Below are positions 42,834-50,385 of a stretch of 64,000 nt of DNA, piece by piece. The stretch covers positions 49,365 to 113,364 of the forward strand of contig CAMOVZ010000004.1 in the NCBI GenBank assembly GCA_946628045.1, written 5' to 3'. The translations under genes were made by a program, and so were the position numbers. The DNA is from an uncultured Caryophanales bacterium. Its GTDB lineage: Bacteria; Bacillota_I; Bacilli_A; RF39; UBA660. How positions within the stretch are numbered: the stretch's first letter is position 1; every line of letters starts with the position of its first letter. The notes below the pieces were generated by a model. The model was not told the DNA's origin and did no database searches. It saw only the letters and a list, made by a program, of their open reading frames with translations.

Positions 42834-43818
42834 TTGATGTTTTAATTAATTCTTCCATATATTCATCATATGCTTTCTTTAATGTATCATCATTCCATTT
42901 AATTTTATTTTCTATTCTAATTTCTTTTAATGATTCATAATATAAAGATTTGTCGTCATTTAATTTTTGGGTTCTTAATTTTTCTTTAATTTCAGCTTTA
43001 GCATCTTTTAATGTTGGTCTATCTTTATCTCCTGTTTTTAAGATTATATGATATCCATATTGTGTTTTAACTGGTTCTTTTGTATATTCATCTTTCTTTA
43101 ATTCTCTAACAGCATTACTAAATTCTTCAACCATATCGCTTAATTGAAAATAACCTAAATCTCCACCATTAGATGCGTTTGATTTATCTTGTGAATATTT
43201 CTTAGCTAGGTCTTTAAATTTTTTACCACTATTTAATTCTTTTATAACTTTTTTTGCTTTTTCTAAAGCTTTAGCGTCAGCCTCAGCTTTTTCTTCATCA
43301 GTATAGTCATCTTTATATGTTGGAGTAATTAAAATATGTGATGCTTTTATTTCACCGAAAATGTTTTCATTATAATATTTTTCAATTTCATCATCTTTTA
43401 AATTCTTTTCTATGTATTCTTCAACTGCTTTATTTCTTTTATATTCTAGACTTAATATATTTTTTAACTCATCTTCACTATCAGCACCAAAATATTGTTT
43501 AATTACAGAATTAAATGTATTTTCATCTTCTCCATAGTATGATTTAATTTGTTCTATTTGTTTATTAATAGCTTCTTTTTCTTCATCATCACTTTTATAT
43601 TTTTTATCTAATATACTATGATCTATCATATCTATTAAAGAAGATATATTTTTTTCTTTTATTTTTTCATAGTATTCTGTAGCTGTTAGTTTATTATTTT
43701 TTACTGATACTGCTACTTTAGAACCATTTTTTACTTCTATATCCTTTCCACATCCTGTAGTTATCATTGATACTACTAGTAATGCACTAAGCCCCATAAT
43801 TATTTTACTTTTTTTCAT
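42820..43818 (-). CDS. prsA: PrsA-type foldase lipoprotein (parvulin)
   Basis: Extracytoplasmic peptidyl-prolyl isomerase that helps fold secreted proteins. The 332 residues start with a lipoprotein signal (lipobox ITTGC, Cys23), then a helical chaperone-like region, then a parvulin domain (KASHILI, AKKYSQDKSNASNGGDLGYF, VKTQYGYHIIL) and a helical C-terminus. The ATG at 43818 is chosen with GGAGG seven bases upstream. It probably assists the envelope enzymes and surface proteins encoded further along. Confidence 0.92.
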   Translation of the reverse strand: MKKSKIIMGLSALLVVSMITTGCGKDIEVKNGSKVAVSVKNNKLTATEYYEKIKEKNISSLIDMIDHSILDKKYKSDDEEKEAINKQIEQIKSYYGEDENTFNSVIKQYFGADSEDELKNILSLEYKRNKAVEEYIEKNLKDDEIEKYYNENIFGEIKASHILITPTYKDDYTDEEKAEADAKALEKAKKVIKELNSGKKFKDLAKKYSQDKSNASNGGDLGYFQLSDMVEEFSNAVRELKKDEYTKEPVKTQYGYHIILKTGDKDRPTLKDAKAEIKEKLRTQKLNDDKSLYYESLKEIRIENKIKWNDDTLKKAYDEYMEELIKTSKENS

Positions 43819-43842
43819 AATCAATCCTCCTGTACATATTAA

Positions 43843-43871
43843 ATAATAACAAAAATATAATTTTCATGCAA
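43843..43871 (-). promoter_or_regulatory. Promoter of prsA
   Basis: Minus strand TTGCAT, 17 bases, TATTAT, 25 bases before the start. Confidence 0.55.
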
Positions 43872-43880
43872 GTTTATGAA

Positions 43881-43907
43881 CATATTTTTAAAATTACCAT
43901 AAAATAC
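43881..43907 (+). promoter_or_regulatory. Candidate mother-cell promoter of YjcZ-like genes
   Basis: CATATTT, 10 bases, CATAAAATAC, identical blocks and spacing to 39966-39992 before the cotD-like gene. The predicted start lies just before AAGGAGG. Confidence 0.5.
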
Positions 43908-43928
43908 ATTAGAGAAGGAGGAATAATT

Positions 43929-44021
43929 ATGACTAATTGTGGATCTAAAAATACATCTAGTGGTGCTATCGTACTTGTTTTATTTATACTTTTAATTATT
44001 ATTCTTAGTGCTTATATTTAA
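43929..44021 (+). CDS. YjcZ-like small sporulation membrane peptide 1
   Basis: A 30-residue peptide: short polar N-terminus with Cys4-Gly, then one hydrophobic helix GAIVLVLFILLIIILSAYI. This resembles the FALIVVLFILLIIVG core of the YjcZ/YubC family of small sporulation proteins found in Bacillus spores. AGAAGGAGG lies eight bases before the ATG, and the next start is only 17 bases after its stop. Too short for routine gene finding; support comes from the ribosome site, tandem arrangement and family pattern. Confidence 0.6.
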   Translation: MTNCGSKNTSSGAIVLVLFILLIIILSAYI

Positions 44022-44037
44022 GGAGGTGAATTAAAAT

Positions 44038-44127
44038 ATGGATAAAGATAATTTTAATGGAGGTTTAATAGTAATAGTACTTTATATATTATTAGCTATT
44101 TTATTAACTGGGTCATTTAATTATTAA
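44038..44127 (+). CDS. YjcZ-like small membrane peptide 2
   Basis: A 29-residue peptide (MDKDNFNGG, then the helix LIVIVLYILLAILLTGSF). It has the same plan as its neighbour: polar head, Gly-Gly, single membrane helix. AAGGAGGTGA lies before the ATG, and a terminator follows directly. Likely co-transcribed with peptide 1, as a pair of sporulation-associated membrane peptides. Confidence 0.55.
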   Translation: MDKDNFNGGLIVIVLYILLAILLTGSFNY

Positions 44128-44131
44128 AATA

Positions 44132-44157
44132 AAAAATACCTTTGTAGGTATTTTTAT
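44132..44157. terminator. Bidirectional terminator
   Basis: AAAATACCT/AGGTATTTT between the peptide pair and the convergent HIT gene. Confidence 0.8.
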
Positions 44158-44549
44158 TTACTCATTATTTCAAAAACTTCATCTATGTCTTTTATCATAT
44201 CTTTATTATAATTATAATCTACTAAGTCATTATCATATCTAGGTGTTAGGTGTATATGAAAATGTTTTATTTCTTGACCTAATTCATTATTTTGAGAAAT
44301 AGTTAATCCTTTACAATTAAGCGTTTTCTTTAATCCTGGATATATTCTTTCTCTTATAACTTTTATTGAATGCATTATTACTTCATCTGTAGTATCCATT
44401 ATATTAACCATATGTTCTTTAGGAAGTACTAATAGATGACCATTAGTAGTAGGGTTAATATTCATAATTATTTTAATTAATTCATCTTCATATACAGTTT
44501 TTGAAGGTAATTCTCCTTTTATTATTTTACAAAAAATACAATCTTCCAT
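44154..44549 (-). CDS. HIT family nucleotide hydrolase
   Basis: Histidine-triad protein, typically a nucleoside phosphoramidase or dinucleotide hydrolase. The 131 residues have the N-terminal CIFCKIIKGELPS with two zinc-type Cys, GHLLVLPKEH and the histidine triad HFHIHLTPR. AGGAGG precedes the start. It follows the minus-strand anchored protein gene by eight bases, so the two form one unit. Confidence 0.92.
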   Translation of the reverse strand: MEDCIFCKIIKGELPSKTVYEDELIKIIMNINPTTNGHLLVLPKEHMVNIMDTTDEVIMHSIKVIRERIYPGLKKTLNCKGLTISQNNELGQEIKHFHIHLTPRYDNDLVDYNYNKDMIKDIDEVFEIMSK

Positions 44550-44557
44550 AAATCCTC

Positions 44558-45292
44558 CTAATTTAAATATTTGTAAGTAATTTTATTTTCTTTTAATAAA
44601 TCACTTTTCTTATCTTTTATTATATCATGTATTATATCTTTATCTACTTTATTAGTTATATTTTTTATTTTAATTGACTCTGTTATGTCTTCTTTATTAG
44701 TAATAGTTATAGTATAACTTTTTGGAGTTATATTATTAGTTTCAAATTTGTTTATAAAATTATTTATTTTATTAGTGATAGTTTCTTCATCCCAATTATC
44801 TATTATTATTTCTTTTTTTACTATAAAGAATTTTAATTCTAATAAATTATCTTCTTTTATTATTCTTTCTTGAACTATATCTGTATATTTATTTAGAGTA
44901 GAAGTTATTTCTATATCACAAGAAGTATTAGTTTTATTATTTATTTCTTTATTTAATTTATTTTTTATGTGTGTTAATAGTCTATTTCCTTCTAAATAGT
45001 CTTTTTTATATGTATCAGTAATTTTTTTATTAAAATATTTTATATAAAAATAATGGTTTTTATTTTCTTTTGATTCAACTTTCATAGTATATGTAGTGTT
45101 TTTAAATTTTACTTTGTTTGTTTTTAAATCTAAATCTTTATATTTTTCTTCTATATAGGTATTAATTTTTTTTGTAATTTTAGGTGTTAATATATTACCA
45201 AATTTTTCAGTACATACTATTATTCCTAATGCTACAAATACTATAAATACGAAAATTCCTCTTCCAATTATTAATTTTTTTTGTTTATTCAT
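44558..45292 (-). CDS. Membrane-anchored protein of unknown function
   Basis: Not recognised. The 244 residues have a short basic N-terminus, a single membrane helix (about 10-31) and a Lys/Thr/Asn-rich extracytoplasmic domain of about 210 residues with alternating strands and helices. GGTGATTTT precedes the start. It is upstream of the HIT gene in the same unit. Confidence 0.6.
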   Translation of the reverse strand: MNKQKKLIIGRGIFVFIVFVALGIIVCTEKFGNILTPKITKKINTYIEEKYKDLDLKTNKVKFKNTTYTMKVESKENKNHYFYIKYFNKKITDTYKKDYLEGNRLLTHIKNKLNKEINNKTNTSCDIEITSTLNKYTDIVQERIIKEDNLLELKFFIVKKEIIIDNWDEETITNKINNFINKFETNNITPKSYTITITNKEDITESIKIKNITNKVDKDIIHDIIKDKKSDLLKENKITYKYLN

Positions 45293-45373
45293 AAAATCAC
45301 CAATTTTATTTTAACTTATAAATAAAAAGAATGCAATTTTATTAATAAATATATTGTTTTGTATTTTTTTTTA

Positions 45374-45382
45374 TGATATATT
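45374..45382 (+). promoter_or_regulatory. Extended -10 of the WG-repeat/coiled-coil gene
   Basis: TGA-TATATT, 37 bases before the start. Confidence 0.35.
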
Positions 45383-45418
45383 AAATAGTAGATGATAATA
45401 GAAGAGTAGGTGTATATT

Positions 45419-47128
45419 ATGAAAGTAATAGAGGGAAGAGTTAGCTGGAATGGAAAAACTGATATTCCTTGTACTTATGGACAAATGGAAGATGGAAGAC
45501 AATTTTATTTTCTAAAACAATTAAACAATGGAAATATCATTGCAACTACTGCATTAATTGAAGCAGTTGATTCTGCTACTAAAGCTAAAAATGTTGGATT
45601 AATTGATAAAAATGGTAATGAAATTATATCTTTTGTTAATAGTTCTATTAGACCTATTAGTGAAGATGTATTATTAGTTGAACCAGCTGTTGCTGTTTCA
45701 CAAAATGTTATTGAATCTAACAATTTAAGAATGGATCCATTGTCTGCTACTAAATTAGTTGCTACTCCTGCTCAAATTAAACAAAAAATAAATGACAAGA
45801 TGGGAACTGTTGGTAAATATGAATTACATGATCAATTCAAAGAAGGAACTCTTTGTGATATAAATGGTAATAATTTAGTAAATGGAGAGTATTATAGTTT
45901 TATAGCTATTAATAATGATAAAGTATTTATGGCTAAAAATTATGCTGAAACAGATGTAGTAGAATTTTCACTTACAGATAAAAAAGTTGTTGGAGATGTA
46001 AAAGAGGAAGTTGTTACTGAACCAGTACAAGAAGAAGTTAATACTGAGCCAGTACAAGAGGTAGAAGAGAGTGTACCAGTTGAAAATGTTAATGAGGGAT
46101 TTGCTAAAGAAGATATTGATTTAGGTCAAGAGATAAGTATACCTCAAGAAGAAGTAAAAACTAATCAGCTAAGTTCAATGTTTAATGCTCCAGTAGAAGT
46201 ACCTGCAGAGGAAGTTGCTTCAGTAACTAGAGGATTAAGTTCAATGTTTGATGCTCCAGTAGCAGAAAAAACTCCTATTACTTCAGATGTTAATTTAGTT
46301 AATAGTCCACGTGCTGAAAGTACTGTTGAAAATGAATCATTTGATGAGTTTAAAGAAGAAGCACCTGTAGCTGAAATCAATAGTGATGAAGTAAATGTTG
46401 AAGAAGAGAAAAAAGAATTAACAGAAGAAGATATGGATGATAGAGAATCTGATCTTGAAAGAAGATTAAATGAATTGAACGAAAAGTTTAATAGTATGAA
46501 TTCATATATTAGTAAGATAGGTGTTAATGATGAAAAACAAGATGAAGAAGAAATAGTAGATACTAAAGATGTTGAAGAAGAACCAGAAGAAGAAAATGTA
46601 TTTACTAGTCCTGAAATTGATAATATAGATAATATAAATGATGAAGAAGAATTAGATGAATTTGATGAAATAGATGATTCTTTAGTAGATAATAATGATA
46701 CTACTATGGAAGATGCTACAAAGGCTATTGATGCTTTAGCACAAAAGTATAATGAAAAAAATGTTGAATTAAATGAAGCGTTAGAAAGAGAAGAAAAATT
46801 AAAAGCTTCTAGAAAAAATTATATAGAAAAAGCAAAAGCACAAGAACAAAAAATAACACTTTTAAATGCTAAAAATCATGATTTAATGGAAGCAAATGCT
46901 AAGTTAGAGGCTAAGATTGAATCTTTAAATATGTCTAGTGATTTACAAAAACGTAAAAATGAAGAACAAAAACGTAGAATTGGTGAATTAGAAAGAGAAA
47001 ATATGAGATTAAGTACACAAGTAGAGGGTAAAGAAGAATTAGCTCGTGCTCTTGAAAGTGTTAGAGCTTTAATTGGTGAAAATGAGTCTTATGATGATAG
47101 AGAATCTTATTATAAAAAAGTAGCTTAA
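45419..47128 (+). CDS. WG-repeat-like protein with acidic linker and coiled coil
   Basis: Not a named family. The 569 residues run: an N-terminal beta domain (1-180) containing a WG-repeat-like block (VGLIDKNGNEIISFVNSSI); a Glu/Val/Pro-rich disordered region with two copies of LSSMF(N/D)APV (near residues 250 and 275); a strongly acidic stretch; and a Lys/Glu coiled coil (about 430-550). No signal or membrane helix, so it is cytosolic. ATG 45419 is preferred over GTG 45410 by distance to AGTAGG. It could be a scaffold; the repeated short motif looks like a binding peptide. Confidence 0.6.
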   Translation: MKVIEGRVSWNGKTDIPCTYGQMEDGRQFYFLKQLNNGNIIATTALIEAVDSATKAKNVGLIDKNGNEIISFVNSSIRPISEDVLLVEPAVAVSQNVIESNNLRMDPLSATKLVATPAQIKQKINDKMGTVGKYELHDQFKEGTLCDINGNNLVNGEYYSFIAINNDKVFMAKNYAETDVVEFSLTDKKVVGDVKEEVVTEPVQEEVNTEPVQEVEESVPVENVNEGFAKEDIDLGQEISIPQEEVKTNQLSSMFNAPVEVPAEEVASVTRGLSSMFDAPVAEKTPITSDVNLVNSPRAESTVENESFDEFKEEAPVAEINSDEVNVEEEKKELTEEDMDDRESDLERRLNELNEKFNSMNSYISKIGVNDEKQDEEEIVDTKDVEEEPEEENVFTSPEIDNIDNINDEEELDEFDEIDDSLVDNNDTTMEDATKAIDALAQKYNEKNVELNEALEREEKLKASRKNYIEKAKAQEQKITLLNAKNHDLMEANAKLEAKIESLNMSSDLQKRKNEEQKRRIGELERENMRLSTQVEGKEELARALESVRALIGENESYDDRESYYKKVA

Positions 47129-47132
47129 TAAT

Positions 47133-47159
47133 AAAAAATCAACTTTGGTTGATTTTTTT
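47133..47159 (+). terminator. Terminator
   Basis: AAAAATCAAC/GTTGATTTTT, loop TTTG, T-run. Confidence 0.85.
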
Positions 47160-47179
47160 GTTTATATTTTTTTATTTTA

Positions 47180-47188
47180 TGATAAAAT
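47180..47188 (+). promoter_or_regulatory. Extended -10 of suf genes
   Basis: TGA-TAAAAT, 83 bases before sufS, leaving an unusually long leader. Confidence 0.4.
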
Positions 47189-47199
47189 AAGAGTGATTT

Positions 47200-47220
47200 T
47201 AAATTAACTAGTTTAATTTA
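47200..47220 (+). repeat. Inverted repeat in the suf leader
   Basis: TAAATTAA (47200-47207), CTAGT, TTAATTTA (47213-47220). It lies just after the -10, where an operator or leader hairpin would be. Confidence 0.45.
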
Positions 47221-47270
47221 ATGGTTATATTAACTTATTTTGAATAAATTATATAAATGGAGGTGAAGTT

Positions 47271-48464
47271 ATGAATAGAGAGGACTTTCCTATATTAGCT
47301 AATAAAAATATATATTTTGATAATGCTGCGACTACTTTAAAGCCTAAATGTGTAATAGATGAGATGAATAAATATTATTTAGAATATACTTCTAATATAC
47401 ATAGGGGAGATTATGATTATGCAGTTAAGACTAATGAAAAGTATGATAATGTTAGAAATATAATTAGTGAGTTTATTAATTGCGATGCTAATACTGTTAT
47501 ATATACTAGTGGAGCTACTCATTCTTTAAATATGGTTGTTTTTGGATTTATGAAATATTTCTTAAAGCCTGGTGATGAAGTTCTTTTAAATAAAGCAGAG
47601 CATGCTTCTAATATACTTCCTTGGATTAAATTAAGTGAAGAAATTAACTTTACTATTAAATATATACCATTAGATGATGATTATTCACTTACTTTAGATA
47701 ATGTTAAGAAAAGTATTACTCCTAATACTAAAGTAATTAGTTTAGCTATGATTAGTAATGTTATTGGAGATTTAAGAGATATTAAAGGTATTGGAGAATT
47801 ATGTAAGGCTAATAATATTATATTTAATGTCGATGGTGCTCAGGGTATACCACATATGAAGTTTGATTTTAAAGAAAGTAATGTTGATTTTTTAAGTTTT
47901 TCAGCTCATAAGATGTGTGGACCAACTGGAGTTGGTGTATTAGTTGGAAAATATGAATTATTAGAAAAAATGAGGCCACTTATGTATGGTGGTGGAATGA
48001 ATAATTATTTTGAAGATGATAATTCATATGAATTAAAATCTATTCCAACTAGATTTGAAGCTGGAACTCCTGCTATAGCGGAAGTTATTGGTATGGGTGA
48101 AGCTATTAAATATTTAATGAATATTGGTATGAATAATATTCATAAACAAGAGATTGATCTAAAGAAATATTTTCTTGAAAAGGTTAAAGATATAGATAAT
48201 ATTATTATTTATAATAAGAATGTTAATAGTGGAATAATTGCTTTTAATATAGATGGTGTTTTTGCACAAGATGCATCAATGTATTTAAATCATTATGGTA
48301 TAGCAGTTCGTGCTGGAAATCATTGTGCTAAGATGCTTAAAGATGAAATGGATATTAAGAATACTGTTAGAATTAGTATGTATTTTTATAATGATTATTC
48401 TGAAATAGATAAATTAATTGAAGTATTAAAAAATAGTAAAGATATATTTAAAATAGTTTTGTAG
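47271..48464 (+). CDS. sufS: Cysteine desulfurase SufS
   Basis: PLP enzyme releasing sulfur from cysteine for Fe-S clusters. The 397 residues have YFDNAATTLKP, the PLP Lys214 in FSAHKMCGP, and the catalytic Cys352 in VRAGNHCAKM, which places it in the SufS class. TGGAGGTGAAG precedes the start. sufU follows nine bases later; sufB, sufC and sufD are not in the window. Confidence 0.95.
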   Translation: MNREDFPILANKNIYFDNAATTLKPKCVIDEMNKYYLEYTSNIHRGDYDYAVKTNEKYDNVRNIISEFINCDANTVIYTSGATHSLNMVVFGFMKYFLKPGDEVLLNKAEHASNILPWIKLSEEINFTIKYIPLDDDYSLTLDNVKKSITPNTKVISLAMISNVIGDLRDIKGIGELCKANNIIFNVDGAQGIPHMKFDFKESNVDFLSFSAHKMCGPTGVGVLVGKYELLEKMRPLMYGGGMNNYFEDDNSYELKSIPTRFEAGTPAIAEVIGMGEAIKYLMNIGMNNIHKQEIDLKKYFLEKVKDIDNIIIYNKNVNSGIIAFNIDGVFAQDASMYLNHYGIAVRAGNHCAKMLKDEMDIKNTVRISMYFYNDYSEIDKLIEVLKNSKDIFKIVL

Positions 48465-48473
48465 GAGGATAGT

Positions 48474-48896
48474 ATGGATAGTGAATTAAAAAGAGAAATT
48501 ATATTTGATAATTATAAAGATCCTACAAATAGGGGATTAATTAATGATGATAGTTATCTAAAGGCTAATACTAATAGTGAAAGTTGTATAGATAATTTAG
48601 ATTTTATGATGAAAATAGAAAATGGTATTGTAAAAGATATACGTTTTGATGGGGAAGCCTGTGCTATTAGTACTTCTTGTGCTTCTATTATGATTAAAAG
48701 TTTTATTGGAAAAAGTGTTGAAGAAGTTAAAAGTATATTAGAAAACTATGTTAATATGATAAATGAAAAAGAATATAATAAAGAACTATTAGGTGAGTTA
48801 AATGTTTATGATGAAATAGGTAAACAACCTAATAGAAAGAATTGTGCACTACTTCCAATGCAAGCAGTAGATAAAATGTTAAACAGTTTAAAATAG
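48474..48896 (+). CDS. sufU: Sulfur-transfer protein SufU
   Basis: Zinc-dependent sulfur acceptor that works with SufS in Gram-positives. The 140 residues have NYKDPTNRG, the zinc/sulfur Cys in SESCIDN, DGEACAISTS and RKNCALLP. GGAGGATAGT lies before ATG 48474. Adjacent to SufS as expected, but the downstream sufB is replaced by an unknown gene. Confidence 0.93.
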   Translation: MDSELKREIIFDNYKDPTNRGLINDDSYLKANTNSESCIDNLDFMMKIENGIVKDIRFDGEACAISTSCASIMIKSFIGKSVEEVKSILENYVNMINEKEYNKELLGELNVYDEIGKQPNRKNCALLPMQAVDKMLNSLK

Positions 48897-48907
48897 GAGG
48901 TAGTATT

Positions 48908-49417
48908 ATGCAATTTGATAAGTTGCCAGTCAATAAAATTAGAAAAGCTAAGGTAAGATATTATGAAAAAGATAAGGGTTGTGAGATACCTGAAATAGAA
49001 GCATATACTTTCTTTTTAAAAGTACATGATACATATATTAATCTTACTCATCCATTTGATGAATGTAATGTTTATGATAGATCTATTTATACTAATTCAA
49101 CAAAATCAGGAGAAGATTTTGGTAATAAATTAGTATTAGTAAATGGTAAAGAAGAAGATGGAATATGTTATATATTAGAACCTAGTTTAGATATTTTTAA
49201 TGATAGAGATTATATTTCTGTAGAAGAACTAGAAAGAGAAATTGTTTATAATATGAGCGTATTCTATTTTGATAGATGGGATTTAGCTTTTGGAGATAGA
49301 AAAAATTGTACTAGTGTTTTTGAAAAAATTCGTATTTTTAAAGGAGATTCTTCTAGAAGGGAGAAGTTTTTAAAATATTTAGAAAGTAAAGAAAATGAAA
49401 AAAAATTAAAAAAATAG
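48908..49417 (+). CDS. Uncharacterised protein in the suf unit
   Basis: Not recognised. The 169 residues are soluble, with a beta-rich N-terminal half containing Asp/Cys residues (KGCEIPE, FDECNVYDR, DGICYIL) and a helical C-terminus ending in Lys/Glu. AGGAGGTAGT precedes the start, 11 bases after sufU, so it is probably co-translated. A role with SufSU is possible by position only. Confidence 0.6.
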   Translation: MQFDKLPVNKIRKAKVRYYEKDKGCEIPEIEAYTFFLKVHDTYINLTHPFDECNVYDRSIYTNSTKSGEDFGNKLVLVNGKEEDGICYILEPSLDIFNDRDYISVEELEREIVYNMSVFYFDRWDLAFGDRKNCTSVFEKIRIFKGDSSRREKFLKYLESKENEKKLKK

Positions 49418-49456
49418 AAAACTTGTTTTTTTAAATTATATTTTATAAATAAAAAT

Positions 49457-49486
49457 GAAAATTCATTTAGTGGATTTTCTTTTTTT
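49457..49486 (+). terminator. Terminator of the suf unit
   Basis: GAAAATTCA/TGGATTTTC (one G-T pair), loop TTTAG, then seven T. Confidence 0.8.
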
Positions 49487-49523
49487 GTGAAATTTTTTCT
49501 TATAAAAAAGAAAAAATATGAGT

Positions 49524-49552
49524 TTGCATAATATTTTTAAATTTATTAATAT
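49524..49552 (+). promoter_or_regulatory. Promoter of ssb
   Basis: TTGCAT, 17 bases, TAATAT, 22 bases before the start codon. Confidence 0.55.
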
Positions 49553-49574
49553 ACCTCTCGAAAGGAGGTGATCT

Positions 49575-49907
49575 ATGCTTAATCAGATTGTTTTAGTAGG
49601 CAGACTTACTCGAGATATTACTGTTAATAAATCAGATAATGGCGTTAAAGTAGCAACTATTTCTATTGCCGTACCTAGAAGTTTTAAAAATGTAGAAGGA
49701 GTTTATGATACTGATTTTATTGATTGTGTTGCTTTTGATACTATAGCTAGTAATACTAGTGAATATTGTAATAAAGGTGATATTGTTGGTATAAAAGGTA
49801 GAGTTCAATCTAACATGATTGAGAAAGAAGGAAAGAAAGAAAATAAATTAGAAATTATATGTGAGAAAATAACATTTTTATCTAGTAAGCCTAAAGAAGA
49901 AGAGTAA
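49575..49907 (+). CDS. ssb: Short single-stranded DNA-binding protein
   Basis: OB-fold SSB that coats single-stranded DNA. The 110 residues have LNQIVLVGRLTRDI, VPRSFKN, TDFIDCVAFD and GIKGRVQS. The protein ends SSKPKEEE straight after the OB fold: it lacks the flexible tail and the acidic DDDIPF-type tip that recruits partner proteins. It may be a second, SsbB-like copy; the housekeeping ssb normally sits between rpsF and rpsR. AAAGGAGGTGATC precedes the start. Confidence 0.9.
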   Translation: MLNQIVLVGRLTRDITVNKSDNGVKVATISIAVPRSFKNVEGVYDTDFIDCVAFDTIASNTSEYCNKGDIVGIKGRVQSNMIEKEGKKENKLEIICEKITFLSSKPKEEE

Positions 49908-49919
49908 TCTTCTTTTTTT
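49894..49919 (+). terminator. Terminator of ssb
   Basis: AAGAAGA/TCTTCTT with loop GTAA, overlapping the stop. Confidence 0.8.
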
Positions 49920-49940
49920 AATTGTATTTTTTTATTATTT

Positions 49941-49949
49941 TGGTATAAT
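49941..49949 (+). promoter_or_regulatory. Extended -10 of GNAT-pdp
   Basis: TGG-TATAAT, 22 bases before the start. Confidence 0.55.
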
Positions 49950-49971
49950 AAAATTAAAAGTAGGTGTTAAT

Positions 49972-50385
49972 ATGGAGATTAGAGTTAGAGAGTATGAAAG
50001 AAAAGATTTTGATGGTGTTAATATGATGCTTTATGAAGCTTTTCGTAGATTAAAGAGAGTAGATATTTCTGAAAATGATAATTTCCATGAAATAGTAGCT
50101 GAAGCTAATGGAAGAGTAGTAGGATATTTGCTTCTTACTAAAGTATTGAATCCTATTAGAAATAGACATTATTATTTAATAGATTATGTTTGCGTAGTAA
50201 GAGATTTTAGAGGATATGGTGTTGGTGAAAAGATGATGAGTTATGCAGAAGAATATGCTCGTCATTGTGGAGGAATGTATTTACAATTAACTTGTAGATG
50301 GACAAGAATTGAAGCTCATAAATTATATGAAAAATGTGGATTTATAAAAAGAGAATCTGATATATTTAGGAAGGAACTTGTATGA
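49972..50385 (+). CDS. GNAT family N-acetyltransferase
   Basis: Transfers acetyl from acetyl-CoA to an unknown amine. The 137 residues show the GNAT fold order with the CoA-binding motif RDFRGYGVGEKMM and the C-terminal AHKLYEKCGF. Start ATG 49972 follows AGTAGGTG. It ends in TGA, the only TGA stop I found among the larger genes, because its stop overlaps the pdp start (ATGA). Confidence 0.88.
   Translation: MEIRVREYERKDFDGVNMMLYEAFRRLKRVDISENDNFHEIVAEANGRVVGYLLLTKVLNPIRNRHYYLIDYVCVVRDFRGYGVGEKMMSYAEEYARHCGGMYLQLTCRWTRIEAHKLYEKCGFIKRESDIFRKELV

Noticed and set aside
47200..47220. Inverted repeat as a riboswitch or RNA element of the suf unit
   Set aside because: No known riboswitch consensus is recognisable; kept only as an inverted repeat/possible operator.
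49553..49569. Hairpin ACCTC/GAGGT that could hide the ssb ribosome site
   Set aside because: The predicted start site from the 49524-49552 promoter lies inside or after the 5' arm, so the hairpin would not be transcribed complete.
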